A stretch of DNA of 42,274 bases from Reyranella sp. (GTDB lineage: Bacteria; Pseudomonadota; Alphaproteobacteria; Reyranellales; Reyranellaceae), in assembly GCA_022844015.1 (NCBI GenBank), contig JALHMO010000044.1, positions 1-42,274 on the forward strand, given 5' to 3'. The position numbers and the translations under genes were made by a program. The stretch's first letter is position 1. Each line of letters starts with the position of its first letter. Below, piece by piece: positions 32,579 through 41,702 of the stretch. The notes beneath the pieces are model-generated. The model was not told the DNA's origin. It saw only the letters and a program-made list of their open reading frames with translations, and did not search any database.

Positions 32579-33366
32579 GAACGGACTTCCGCCGCGGCCT
32601 TGCCGGCAACAATGGTCCGGAATCTGTCGGGATAGCCGGGATGCTCCGTGCCCATGAGCTTGTCCCACCATCTGAAATAAAGGCAGTAGTTGTAGCGTCC
32701 GATCTCGTGGTGAAGATCGTGGCCGGTGGTGGTGTTGTTCCAGCCCAGCCATCGACCGGGCGTGAAGGCGGCCGGATGCAGTTCATAGCCGGCATGGCCC
32801 ATCACGTTGCGCACGATCTGCACCGCCACGAAGATGAACAGCGCGAGGGCATGCATCGGGACCAGGGCCACGAACAGGGGCACGAAGGCACCCTGGACGA
32901 TTGCCTCGGGGACGGAGAACGAATAGGCCGTCCAGGCGGTCGGGGTGCGCGACAGGTGGTGCCAGCGATGGAACAGGCCGAACAGTCGGCGATGATGCAT
33001 CAGCCGATGCGTCCAGTAGAAATAGGCATCGTGCGCCACGACCATAAGGCAGAGCGACAGCATGAGGTAGACCGCTCCCGCCTCGGCGAACCCATTGTAG
33101 ATCGTGACCCATCCTTCGCGGGCCGCGATGTAGAGCCCGAAGCCCAGCAGGGAGAAGATCAGCGCCGAGCGCAGCGACGACAGGATCTCGCGACGGAGAT
33201 CTCTGGTGAGGGCGTCTCGCGCCTGGATCTTGCGGTGCTTCAGGACAGTCGGCGCAAGCACGCGCAGCAGGAGCGCGACCGACCCCGCCGCCACCAGGTA
33301 GCGGGCTGTGTCCATCGCCCAGAGCCCTGGCAGGGCAGAGGCATGTTTCTGCAACAGTTCCATCAT
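32575..33366 (-). CDS. Sterol desaturase family protein
   Basis: 263-aa membrane di-iron oxidase-type protein with four or five helices. The His boxes are HDAYFYWTHRLMHH (about 112-125), HRWHH (about 133-137) and HDLHHE (about 217-222). It is in one unit with DUF2147 (4-bp overlap), and the AraC regulator gene lies 119 bp upstream on the same strand. It is not closely similar to the 22353 paralogue. It probably modifies a membrane lipid. Confidence 0.87.
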   Translation of the reverse strand: MMELLQKHASALPGLWAMDTARYLVAAGSVALLLRVLAPTVLKHRKIQARDALTRDLRREILSSLRSALIFSLLGFGLYIAAREGWVTIYNGFAEAGAVYLMLSLCLMVVAHDAYFYWTHRLMHHRRLFGLFHRWHHLSRTPTAWTAYSFSVPEAIVQGAFVPLFVALVPMHALALFIFVAVQIVRNVMGHAGYELHPAAFTPGRWLGWNNTTTGHDLHHEIGRYNYCLYFRWWDKLMGTEHPGYPDRFRTIVAGKAAAEVRS

Positions 33367-33485
33367 CGGTGCTCTCCTTCGTGGCGAGGGGAGCTTGCCG
33401 GGGTGCCGGCCAGGGCATCGCGGCGGGTTTGAAAATCAGCCGGTTGCGGCCCGATTTCGATTGCCGATTTCGAATTCGACCGGCG

Positions 33486-34559
33486 TCAGGTGCCGCCGGA
33501 CCCTTCCGACCGGCGGCGGAACTCGGTCGGGGTCATGCCGGTGTCGGCCTTGAAGGCCCGATTGAACGGGGACAGGGACTGGAAGCCGGCGTCCAGGGCG
33601 ATGGTCAGGATGGGGACGTCCCGCTGAGCCGGGTCGGCAAGGGCCTGCCTGGCGTCGGCCAGGCGATGGCTGTTCAGGTACTCGTTGAAGTTCCGGAAGC
33701 CGAGGCCGCGATTGATGACCCGGCGCAGCCGGTGCTCGGGCAGGCCGAGCCTGGCCGCCAGGTCGCCGATGCCGAGGCCCTCCCGGCGGTACAGCCGCTC
33801 GACCGACATCAGGCGGTCGAGCTCGCCCAGGATGGCCGGGTCGACCGGCTCCGCCGGTGGTTCCTCGCGGATCGCCACCGGTGCCGGCGCCGGTTGGCCG
33901 GGCTCGGCCAGGAACCCCGCCAGATCGGCCTGCAGCAGCGCAACGGCGATGACGCCGGCGATCAGCGCCAGAGCGGCGGCATTGAGCAGGTGGACAGCCG
34001 GCGGGACGTGATCGGGGCCAATCGAGATGTCGACGGTCGCCGAGATTGCCGTGTGCAGCACGACCGCGGCCAGGACGAACAGGCGCAGCCGGCGCCGGCC
34101 CTCGACGAGGTCCTCGCGCCAGCCCGTGACGGTCTGAGCCACGGCGAGGAGAACGAAGGCGACGGGCACGAGGCGGAGCGCCGCCGCCACGGGCCAGTTC
34201 GCCGCGAGGTCGATGCCGAACGAGGCTGTCCGAGAGCAGACGACGAGCAGCAGCCACCACAGGGCATGCCAGGGCGTCGGCTGGAACGAATCGTCGAACG
34301 CCGCGCGCGTGAACAGCCAGAACACCACGACATTTCCGGCACATAGAATCCCGAGAGGAGCGAACCAGAGCGAACGCGGGTGGTCGGGCATCGAGCACAG
34401 GGCGTATGCAGCCGCGCCGATCGACAGGGCGGCGCCCAGCCAGGCGACCGCCCGGCCGCCACCTTGTCGCAGCACGGCCACGGCAATGAGCAGGAACAGC
34501 GCGATGCCAGCGCCGCGCAGGCCCGTGTCGAGGCTGCCTATCAGGCTCGTTCCAATCAT
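33486..34559 (-). CDS. AraC family regulator with membrane-spanning N-terminal half
   Basis: 357 aa from the ATG at 34559. Residues about 1-225 contain roughly seven hydrophobic segments. Residues about 250-350 are an AraC DNA-binding domain with two helix-turn-helix units (GIGDLAARLGLPEHRLRRVI, then RDVPILTIALDAGFQSLSPFN) and the family ending TGMTPTEFRRR. This layout is known for membrane-bound AraC regulators that sense envelope or small-molecule cues. It is upstream of the sterol-desaturase gene in the same orientation and is the likely local regulator. A longer N-terminus reaching 34763 lacks support. Confidence 0.83.
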   Translation of the reverse strand: MIGTSLIGSLDTGLRGAGIALFLLIAVAVLRQGGGRAVAWLGAALSIGAAAYALCSMPDHPRSLWFAPLGILCAGNVVVFWLFTRAAFDDSFQPTPWHALWWLLLVVCSRTASFGIDLAANWPVAAALRLVPVAFVLLAVAQTVTGWREDLVEGRRRLRLFVLAAVVLHTAISATVDISIGPDHVPPAVHLLNAAALALIAGVIAVALLQADLAGFLAEPGQPAPAPVAIREEPPAEPVDPAILGELDRLMSVERLYRREGLGIGDLAARLGLPEHRLRRVINRGLGFRNFNEYLNSHRLADARQALADPAQRDVPILTIALDAGFQSLSPFNRAFKADTGMTPTEFRRRSEGSGGT

Positions 34560-35282
34560 GCCGCCACAGCCATAGCCGCCGCGACATCTGGCCGCCATCG
34601 GCGAATCAGGAATCAGAGGCTCTTCGGCTGGGAGGGGTTGCCAAGCGCCAGGGAATTGCAAGTATCCGACGGCGACGACGTGGCTGGGCGAGCGCTTCCA
34701 GCAGAGAGACGAGCTCGAGCCCAGGAAGGAGGCGTGAGCCGTCGTGTGTGCAATTGACTGCACGTCGATTGGCTGCGTTTGCGATCCACCTCGGCAGGGG
34801 TCGTGCGCCCAGCCGACCGGTGTTGGCGTAAGTCGATGTTGTCGCTCGCCCGGGCGTCGTCAGTCGTGACCGGCATCACGGCTGTTGACGAAAGGGCGAG
34901 GTACCCGACGGAAGATGGAACTGATGGTGGCGGTTGCGTCACGGCCAAGTCGTTGAAAGATCGAGGGAATGACGCAGTGACGCAAGTGACGCAAGATTCC
35001 GGGGTGAATCTCGGTGGTAGAGGTAAAGGCATTCGTGCCCGACAAGAAACTCCGTCATCCCGACCGGAGCCGAGCGCAGCGAGGCGACGTGGAGGGACAT
35101 TTCTTGTTGCAGTCCCAGCAAGAAAGGTCCCTCGACTGCGCCGGCAATGGCGCTGTAAACAGCGCCTGATCGGGCGGCTGCGTTCGGGACGACGGAATTT
35201 GGGAGCTCGTATCCATGAGCGCGCCACTCCGGTGGCGCGCTCCCGGCAAATGAGTGGCGTCCTCCCGCCGGAAGACCTGCCG
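34560..35282. repeat. Gene-free gap, repeats in its right half
   Basis: I see no credible gene in 723 bp. 34560-35040 holds nothing recognisable apart from short direct GTGACGCAA copies at 34971-34995. From 35045 a 'gtcatcccgaccggagccga' module with its inverted half matches the 9499-9622 module. At 35217-35242 an 11-bp inverted repeat GAGCGCGCCAC / GTGGCGCGCTC with a TCCG loop is a compact member of the main family. Confidence 0.7.
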
Positions 35283-36518
35283 CTATTCGGCCGCCTGCTT
35301 GCCGAGTCCCTTGGGCACTGCGGCCGAGGCAGCGGCGAAGCGCGGCGAGTCGGTGACCTTGAGCGCCTCGGCGGCGTCCTTGTTCTCCATGATCTTGGCC
35401 ATGATGGCCTGGCCGGCGCGGTCGAACACGGCGCGGTTGTCGATCAGGAATCTCTGCGATTCGCGCAGCTTGGCGACGTAGCCGTTGATCTCGGGGATGA
35501 CGTAGCGCGCGACCAGGTCCCAGCTGCGGAAGGTGTTCTCGGGATTGGCCCAGTCGTGCACGAAGCCGACCACGGTGCCGAAGCCGCCGCTCTTGTCGTA
35601 GACCGACTTGATCATCTTCACCAGATCGTCGGGCGTGCCGATGGTCGAGGCGGCGCCCTCGACGAAGGCCGTCTTGTCGACCGCCTCGTCCGGCGAGGTG
35701 AACGGCACCGAGCCGGGCCGCTGCAAGGTGCCGTGGATGTACTCGTTGTGCCACTTCATCAGGCCGTGCCTGGCCTGCTGGCGTGCCTCCTCGCGAGTCT
35801 CGGCGACGTGCCAGTTGAGCAGCACGCGCCAGTTCTTGCGATCGACCGTGGTGCCGTGCTTCTTGGCCGCGGCCTCGGCAAAGCCCCACTGGGTCGGCAG
35901 GGCGAGCAGGCCCTGGTCCGACATCGAGCCGAGCGAGATGATGCCGATGCCGTACTTGCCGGCCAGCGTCATGCCCGACGGGCTGATCTGCGAGGCGACG
36001 GCGAAGGGCATGTCCTCCTGCAGGGGCAGGAGCTGCAGGGCGGCGTCCTGCAGGGTGTACCATTCGGTCTTCCTGGTGATGCGCTCGCCGCGCATCAGGC
36101 GGCGGATGACGTCGATCGCATCGTCCTGGCGGTCGCGCTGGACCATCGGGTCGATGCCGAGCGTGTGTGCGTCGGACGGCAGGGCGCCGGGGCCGGAACC
36201 GAAGATGGCACGGCCGCCGGTCATGTGGTCGAGCTGCACCATGCGCTGGGCGACGTTGTAGGGGTGATGGTAGGGCAGCGAGACCACGCCGGTGGCGAGC
36301 TTGATGCGCTTGGTGCGCTCGCCGGCGGCGGCGAGGAACATCTCGGGCGAGGCGATCATCTCCCAGCCGCTCGAATGATGCTCGCCGCACCAGAATTCGT
36401 CGTAGCCGAGCTCGTCCAGGTGCTCGACGAACTTGAGGTCGCGACGGAACTGCAGGGTCGGGTTCTCGCCGATCGGATGGTGCGGCGCGAGAAAGGCGCC
36501 AAAGCCAAGTCGCTGCAT
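35283..36518 (-). CDS. LLM class flavin-dependent oxidoreductase
   Basis: 411-aa bacterial-luciferase-like monooxygenase that uses reduced FMN from a partner reductase. Visible: GFGAFLAPHHPIGENPT, the FWCGEHHSSGWE segment (about 42-53), ATGVVSLPYHHPYNVAQR, and FGSGPGALPSDAHTLG. AGGAGA precedes the ATG at 36518. Many members attack alkanes, aromatic or sulfur compounds; the precise substrate cannot be told. Divergent from an SDR gene with twin GGTCGACC palindromes between them. The stop lies beside a repeat block. Confidence 0.9.
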   Translation of the reverse strand: MQRLGFGAFLAPHHPIGENPTLQFRRDLKFVEHLDELGYDEFWCGEHHSSGWEMIASPEMFLAAAGERTKRIKLATGVVSLPYHHPYNVAQRMVQLDHMTGGRAIFGSGPGALPSDAHTLGIDPMVQRDRQDDAIDVIRRLMRGERITRKTEWYTLQDAALQLLPLQEDMPFAVASQISPSGMTLAGKYGIGIISLGSMSDQGLLALPTQWGFAEAAAKKHGTTVDRKNWRVLLNWHVAETREEARQQARHGLMKWHNEYIHGTLQRPGSVPFTSPDEAVDKTAFVEGAASTIGTPDDLVKMIKSVYDKSGGFGTVVGFVHDWANPENTFRSWDLVARYVIPEINGYVAKLRESQRFLIDNRAVFDRAGQAIMAKIMENKDAAEALKVTDSPRFAAASAAVPKGLGKQAAE

Positions 36519-36551
36519 GAGACTCTCCTGTGCGTCGGGAGGGCGTAACAT

Positions 36552-36572
36552 GGTCGACCGATAGGGTCGACC
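36552..36572. promoter_or_regulatory. Twin GGTCGACC palindromes between divergent genes
   Basis: Two identical 8-bp palindromes (36552-36559 and 36565-36572), 13 bp centre to centre, in the 72-bp gap between the LLM enzyme and the SDR. A dimer-of-dimers or direct-repeat regulator site is plausible; no regulator gene is adjacent. Confidence 0.45.
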
Positions 36573-36590
36573 TGATATGGAGCGCGAGGC

Positions 36591-37322
36591 ATGGCGTTGC
36601 TGAACAACCGGGTTGCGTTGGTGACGGGCGGGTCGCGAGGCATCGGCCGGGCCGTCGCGGTTTCGCTGGCCGAAGCCGGCGCCGCCGTCGCCGTGAACTA
36701 CCGCGCGCGCGAGGCCGAGGCGAAGGATGTCGTCGGCGCGATCCGCGGCTCCGGCGGCCGGGCGATGGCCGTTCGGGCCGATGTGTCGCACGCGGCCGAC
36801 GTGGCGGCGATGATGGCGGCGGTCGAGCGCGAGCTCGGCGCGGTCGACGTCCTGGTCAACAATGCCGGCGTCGGGCTGGTACGCAGCATCGACGAGCTCA
36901 CGGAGGCCGACTTCGATACGACCATCGCGGTGAACCTCAAGTCGGTGTTCCTGTGCACGCAGGCCGTCGTGCCCGGCATGCGGGCGCGCCAATGGGGGCG
37001 CATCGTCAACATCTCGTCGGGCGCGGCGCGCGGCGCCGGCGGGGTCGGGCCGCACTACAACGCGTCGAAGGCGGGGATGGAGGGCATGACGCGCGGTTAC
37101 GCCGCCCGCCTCGTCAAGGACGGCATCACCGTGAACGCCGTCGCGCCATCGCTGATCGAGACCGACATGGTGCGCGGCGGCGTCGCCGCGTCGCCCACGC
37201 GCATCCCGCTCGGCCGCTTCGGCACGCCCGAGGAATGCGCCCAGGTGGTGATGATGCTGGTCGGCAACGCCTACATGACCGGCCAGACCGTGGCCCTGAG
37301 CGGCGGGCTGTCGTTCCTGTAG
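36591..37322 (+). CDS. SDR family oxidoreductase, FabG-like
   Basis: 243-aa classical SDR: nucleotide loop TGGSRGIGRAVA (12-23), NNAG (about 89-92), the serine-containing VNISSG, the catalytic pair in YNASKAG (about 154-160) and a C-terminal ALSGG. Length and pattern match 3-oxoacyl-ACP reductase-like enzymes, but no fatty-acid synthesis genes are near, so a catabolic ketone/alcohol conversion is more likely. A purine-rich GGAGCGCGAGG site precedes the ATG. Divergent from the LLM enzyme; the TctC-like gene follows 102 bp downstream. Confidence 0.88.
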   Translation: MALLNNRVALVTGGSRGIGRAVAVSLAEAGAAVAVNYRAREAEAKDVVGAIRGSGGRAMAVRADVSHAADVAAMMAAVERELGAVDVLVNNAGVGLVRSIDELTEADFDTTIAVNLKSVFLCTQAVVPGMRARQWGRIVNISSGAARGAGGVGPHYNASKAGMEGMTRGYAARLVKDGITVNAVAPSLIETDMVRGGVAASPTRIPLGRFGTPEECAQVVMMLVGNAYMTGQTVALSGGLSFL

Positions 37323-37424
37323 CGACGCTTTTTTATGACTTCGTGCCGTGGCGCGTTTCGAGCTGCGGGCCTATCGTGACGACCACAAGGCGCGGGCAAC
37401 GCGCCACCGCAGCGGGGTGGAAAG

Positions 37425-38399
37425 ATGCAACGACCAGTCAGCCGACGCGTCGCGCTCGCCGCGGCGCTCTGTGTTGCCGCGCCGACGGGCGCGGCGCGCG
37501 CGCAATCATGGCCATCGCGGCCGCTGCGCATCCTCGTGCCGGCGGTGCCCGGCGGCGCCACGGACATCGTGACGCGGGCGGTTGCGCAGCCGATGGGAGA
37601 GTGGCTCGGCCAGTCGGTAGTGGCCGAGAACCGCGCAGGCGGGTCGGGGCTCGTTGCCCTCGACGCGGTCATGTCCTCGCCGCCCGACGGCTACACGTTG
37701 TTGCTTGTCACCGAAGGCAACCCGATGGGCCCCAACATGTACAAGGACTGGAAGCCCGATCCGGTACGCAGCCTCGAGTACATCACGCTGCTGGGTCGCG
37801 GCATGTTCATCGTGCTGGTGCACCCGTCGTTCCCGGCCAAGACGCTCGGCGATCTGATCGAGCACGCGCGGCAGAGCCCCCAGCCGATGCTCTATGCCAC
37901 GCCAGGAGTCGGCCAGCGCCTGGTGTTCGAGCAGCTGAAGAGCCTCAACGGGTTCCACGCCGACAATGTCGCCTACAAGGGCGGCGCCCAGGCAGTGGCC
38001 GACCTCGTGTCGGGGCACGTAAAGGTCGGCGTGCTCGGCCTGCCGCCGGCGATTCCGCACGTCAGGGCCGGCCGGCTGCGCGCGCTTGCGGTGTCGGGAT
38101 CGCAACGCTCCGCTTCGCTGCCCGACGTGCCGACGGTGGCCGAGCTGGGTTTCCCGGGCTTCGAGTTCACCCAGTGGCAGGGCCTGGGAGCACCGGCCGG
38201 AACGCCGGCGGAGATCGTCAACCGGCTGCACCGCGAGGCGCTGCGGGCGATGGAGCTGCCGGCGACGATCGACCGGCTGGCGACGATCGGCATGGACAAT
38301 GCCACCAGCGCCTCGCCGGCCGCCTTCACCGACTTCATCCGGCGCGAGACCGATCGCTGGCCGCCACTGTTCAGGATCGCCGGGATCCAGCCGGAGTGA
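37425..38399 (+). CDS. Tripartite tricarboxylate transporter substrate-binding protein
   Basis: 324-aa periplasmic protein of the TctC/Bug family. Signal peptide RRVALAAALCVAAPTGAARA, cleavage near residue 25. The mature start WPSRPLRILVPAVPGGATDI is the family hallmark, followed by ENRAGGSGLVALDAV, PDGYTLLLVTEGN and TPAEIVNRLHREALRA. No TctA or TctB membrane genes are adjacent, as is common for this expanded family in soil proteobacteria. The ligand is unknown, probably a carboxylate. Confidence 0.9.
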   Translation: MQRPVSRRVALAAALCVAAPTGAARAQSWPSRPLRILVPAVPGGATDIVTRAVAQPMGEWLGQSVVAENRAGGSGLVALDAVMSSPPDGYTLLLVTEGNPMGPNMYKDWKPDPVRSLEYITLLGRGMFIVLVHPSFPAKTLGDLIEHARQSPQPMLYATPGVGQRLVFEQLKSLNGFHADNVAYKGGAQAVADLVSGHVKVGVLGLPPAIPHVRAGRLRALAVSGSQRSASLPDVPTVAELGFPGFEFTQWQGLGAPAGTPAEIVNRLHREALRAMELPATIDRLATIGMDNATSASPAAFTDFIRRETDRWPPLFRIAGIQPE

Positions 38400-38810
38400 G
38401 CGTTCGTCCGCGAGATGCGTGCCCGTTCGCTTGTCAGCGTGGGGAGACCTCCAGCACGCCGGCGTGCACCACGATGCTGCGAAAATGGCGGCGTTGCTTG
38501 ACGGAGGCTCATGGCCGGGAGCGCGCCACTCCGTGGCGCTCATGCTCTTCGTACGGTCGGCAGCCTGGACGACCGGCCCCTATGAGCGCCACGGAGTGGC
38601 GCGCTCCCGGCATACCTCGACTGCGGCGCATTTTCATAGGAGGTGTCGGCGCATGTCCTGAGCGAAGCGAAGGATCTGCGCCGACGGAGGGGTCGCGAGC
38701 CACGAGTCTCGAGCCCATGACCCCTCCCCAGCTTCGCTACTACGACGCTGGGGAAGAGAACCGAACGCCGGCTGCGCCGGCTTGCTACTTGGCAGGCTGC
38801 GCCGGCTTGC
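38400..38810. repeat. Intergenic mosaic repeat block
   Basis: No gene. Contains the 'agcacgccggcgtgcaccac' / 'gatgctgcgaaaatggcggc' module (about 38450-38495), the perfect 28-bp inverted repeat (38515-38610), 'gcattttcataggaggtgtc', a GGAGGGGTCGCGAGCC / GACCCCTCC module (about 38687-38726), a loose CCTCCCCAGC hairpin, and tandem GGCTGCGCCGGC units next to the cimA stop. Confidence 0.85.
38515..38610. repeat. 28-bp perfect inverted repeat with 40-nt spacer
   Basis: Arms 38515-38542 and 38583-38610 are exact complements and identical to the arms at 10108/10177, while the 40-nt spacer is different sequence. Arms conserved between two loci with free spacers suggest selection on, or mobility of, the arms. 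Confidence 0.9.
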
Positions 38811-38836
38811 TCATTTGGCCGGCTGCGCCGGCGAGG
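38770..38836. repeat. Tandem 25-bp GC-rich repeat across the cimA stop
   Basis: GGCTGCGCCGGCTTGCT at 38770 and 38795 is followed by a third, diverged unit at 38821. The third unit codes for the C-terminal end of CimA and the stop codon (38811-38813) lies in the second; the repeat continues beyond it with the same coding sense, as if the gene end had been lengthened or cut by slippage. Confidence 0.7.
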
Positions 38837-40418
38837 CGCCGTCGCGAAACAGCTTGTAGGTGATGGCGTCGTACAGGGCGTTGTACGAGGCATCGACGAT
38901 GTTCGGCGACACCCCTATCGTCGACCATCGGCTCTTCGCGTCGGCGCTTTCGATCATGACACGGGTGGTGGCGGCCGTGCCGCCGGCCGAATCGAGGATG
39001 CGCACCTTGAAGTCGACCAGCCGCATGTCCTGAAGCTCGGGGTAGACCGGGATCAACGCCTTCCGCAGTGCAGCATCGAGTGCGTTGACCGGGCCGTTAC
39101 CCTCCCCCACCTCCATCGCCCGCCGGCCCGCGACATCGAGCTTCACCGTCGCCTCGGAGAGGGCGATCAGCTGGCCGCGGGCATTGACCCGGCGCTCAGC
39201 CAGCACGCGGAAGCTTTGCAGCGCAAAGTAGTCGGGCACGGTATGCAGCTGGTGGCGCGCCAGCAGCTCGAACGAGGCGTCGGCGCCGTCGTAGGCATAG
39301 CCCTCGGCCTCGCGCTCCTTGACGATCTCGAGCAGCCGCGCGACGCCCGGGTCCTTGGGATCGACCTCGAGGCCGATCTGGCGGAACCGGGCCATGATGT
39401 TGGACCGGCCGGCCTGGTCGCTGACCACGATGATGCGCTGGTTGCCGACGACCTCCGGGTCGACATGCTCGTAGGTCTTCGGGTCCTTCTCGACCGCCGA
39501 CACGTGCAGCCCGCCCTTGTGAGCGAAGGCGCGCGTGCCGACATAGGCGGCGCTGCGGTTGGGCACGACGTTCAGCCGGTCGTCGAGCAGGCGCGACAGG
39601 TGGGTCAGCCGCTGCATCGCATTGGGCTTCAGGCCGGTGTCGAAGCCCATCTTGAGAACCAGGTTCGGGATCAGGGCGATCATGTTGGCGTTGCCGCAGC
39701 GCTCGCCCAGCCCGTTGATGGTGCCCTGGACCTGGCGGGCGCCCGCACGCACGGCGGCCAGCGTGTTGGCGACGGCGTTCTCGGTATCGTTGTGGGTGTG
39801 GATGCCGATGCGCTCGCCGGGGATCTTCCTGGTCACCTCGCCGACGATGCGCTCGATCTCGTGCGGCAGGGTGCCACCGTTGGTGTCGCACAGAACGAGC
39901 CAGCGCGCGCCCGCCTTCTCTGCTGCGGCGAGGCAAGCCATGGCGTAGTCGGGGTTGGCCTTGAAGCCGTCAAAGAAGTGCTCGGCGTCGAACATCACCT
40001 CTTCCATGCGGCCCTTCGCGTAGGCAAGCGAGTCGCCGATCATCTCGAGGTATTCGGAGCGATCGACCTCGAGCGCCACGTCGACATGAAAGTCCCAGGT
40101 CTTGCCGACCATGCAGACGGTGCGCGCCTTGGTCTGCAGGATGCTGGCCAGCCCGGGATCGTTGGCGGCGCTGCGCCCGGCGCGACGGGTCATGCCGAAC
40201 GCGACGAACTTGGCGTTGTGGAAGACGGGCGGGTCGGCGAAGAAGCGATCGTCGGTCGGGTTGGCGCCCGGCCAGCCGCCCTCGATGTAGTCGATGCCCA
40301 GCAGGTCGAGCTCGCGCGCAATCGCGGCCTTGTCGGCCACGGTGAAATCCACGCCCTGGGTCTGGGCGCCGTCTCGCAGGGTGGTGTCGAAAAGATAGAT
40401 GCGGTTGGACTGGCTCAT
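38811..40418 (-). CDS. cimA: Citramalate synthase
   Basis: Condenses pyruvate and acetyl-CoA to (R)-citramalate, the threonine-independent entry to isoleucine. 535 aa, the length of the long CimA class. The HMGL-like catalytic domain has LFDTTLRDGAQTQGVDFT at the start, GGWPGANPTDDRFF (the CimA signature) and GIHTHNDTENAVANTLAA with metal-binding histidines. A C-terminal LeuA-type regulatory domain (about 400-520) includes LSEATVKLDVAGRRAMEVGE, suggesting feedback control. Alone on the minus strand, divergent from the mandelate-racemase-family gene by 61 bp. The extreme C-terminus lies in a tandem repeat. Confidence 0.94.
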   Translation of the reverse strand: MSQSNRIYLFDTTLRDGAQTQGVDFTVADKAAIARELDLLGIDYIEGGWPGANPTDDRFFADPPVFHNAKFVAFGMTRRAGRSAANDPGLASILQTKARTVCMVGKTWDFHVDVALEVDRSEYLEMIGDSLAYAKGRMEEVMFDAEHFFDGFKANPDYAMACLAAAEKAGARWLVLCDTNGGTLPHEIERIVGEVTRKIPGERIGIHTHNDTENAVANTLAAVRAGARQVQGTINGLGERCGNANMIALIPNLVLKMGFDTGLKPNAMQRLTHLSRLLDDRLNVVPNRSAAYVGTRAFAHKGGLHVSAVEKDPKTYEHVDPEVVGNQRIIVVSDQAGRSNIMARFRQIGLEVDPKDPGVARLLEIVKEREAEGYAYDGADASFELLARHQLHTVPDYFALQSFRVLAERRVNARGQLIALSEATVKLDVAGRRAMEVGEGNGPVNALDAALRKALIPVYPELQDMRLVDFKVRILDSAGGTAATTRVMIESADAKSRWSTIGVSPNIVDASYNALYDAITYKLFRDGASPAQPAK

Positions 40419-40479
40419 GTGGGCCGCATCATAGTGGGCCCTCGCCCCGGGAGATACCGCTCATGACCACGTCCCCCCG

Positions 40480-41598
40480 ATGACCACGTCCACCACCATC
40501 GTCGAGCTGCGCTCGACGCTCCTGCAGGTGCCGTGGCGCGGCACGCCGCCGGCCGCCGGCATCCTCTCGGCCCCGTTCCGCGACCTCTATGTCCTGGAGA
40601 TCGAGACCCAGGGCGGGCTGGTCGGCATGAGCTACCTGATGCCGCTGCGCGGCGGCCTCGACACGCTCGATGCCTGCATGAAGGAGCTGATCGCCCCGCA
40701 CGTGATCGGTCGCGATGCCACCGAGGTCGAGGCGATCTGGCAGGTTCTCTACCGCAGCAACTTCTGGCTGGGCCGCATGGGCGTCACGGTGTTCGCACAG
40801 AGCGCGGTCGACATGGCCTTGTGGGACATCGTCGGCAAGCGCGCCGGCCTGCCGCTGTTCCGCCTGTGGGGCGCCGCGCGCACGGCGGTGCCGGCCTACG
40901 GCTCGGGCTGCTTCCGCGGTCTGGGGCGCGACGGCATGATCGCCCGCGCCAAGGAATTCACCGCACAAGGGCTGAAGGCGATCAAGATGCAGGTCGCCCA
41001 CATCAGGCCGTGGCGAGAGGACGTGCAGAATGTGCGCGCCATGCGCGAGCAGATGGGCGACGGCGTCGAGATCATGATCGACGTCAACATGGGCTGGGAC
41101 GCCGACACCGCCATCCAGGCCGGCCATCGCATCGACGAGTACGACCCCTATTGGCTGGAAGAGCCGGTGATCGCCGAGGATTTCGCCGGCTACCGCCGCA
41201 TCGCCGCGGCGCTCAAGACACGGATCGTCGGTGGCGAGAGCCACTTCACCCGCAACGATTTGCGCCCCTTCTTCGAGACGCCGTGCGTGCCCATCCTGCA
41301 GCCCGACCCGATGCGCGGCGGCTACAGCGAGCTGCGCAAGATCGCTGCGGCGGCCGAGCCGTGGGGCATCCGCATCGCGCCGCACCTGTTCCACGAGACG
41401 ATGGTCCACCTGCTGTCGTCGATCCCCAACGCCAACTATCTCGAGTACATGGACTGGAACGACGATCTGTGGATCGAGCCGGTGCTGCCGGCCAGGGACG
41501 GCACCATGAGCCCGCCCGAGCGGCCCGGGCACGGGCTCGCCTTCCGGCCGGAGATCCTCAAGGATTTCCGCAAGGGCGGCCAGCGCTTCAAGGCATGA
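40480..41598 (+). CDS. Mandelate racemase / muconate lactonizing enzyme family protein
   Basis: 372-aa enolase-superfamily enzyme. An N-terminal capping domain (1-125) precedes a TIM barrel with the general-base KIKMQV (about 167-172), metal ligands in MIDVNMGWD (about 198-206), EEPVIAED (about 226) and GGES (about 248), and the terminal IAPHLFHE with a histidine base. A Lys on strand 2 plus a late His is the mandelate-racemase-subgroup pattern; acid-sugar dehydration or racemisation is likely but the substrate is not predictable. The next gene is 104 bp away. Confidence 0.9.
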   Translation: MTTSTTIVELRSTLLQVPWRGTPPAAGILSAPFRDLYVLEIETQGGLVGMSYLMPLRGGLDTLDACMKELIAPHVIGRDATEVEAIWQVLYRSNFWLGRMGVTVFAQSAVDMALWDIVGKRAGLPLFRLWGAARTAVPAYGSGCFRGLGRDGMIARAKEFTAQGLKAIKMQVAHIRPWREDVQNVRAMREQMGDGVEIMIDVNMGWDADTAIQAGHRIDEYDPYWLEEPVIAEDFAGYRRIAAALKTRIVGGESHFTRNDLRPFFETPCVPILQPDPMRGGYSELRKIAAAAEPWGIRIAPHLFHETMVHLLSSIPNANYLEYMDWNDDLWIEPVLPARDGTMSPPERPGHGLAFRPEILKDFRKGGQRFKA

Positions 41599-41702
41599 CC
41601 CTCCGGGGGCATGACGCAGGATGAACCGCGTACCGTGGCGGAAGGATATCGCACCGACCTGAGCTTCGCCCTCGTCGGCCCGGATCTTGCGACAATGCGA
41701 TC

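Noticed and set aside
34971..34995. Short direct GTGACGCAA copies as a CRISPR-like or iteron array
   Set aside because: Only two to three 6-9-bp units without spacers of constant length; no origin-like AT-rich DNA nearby.
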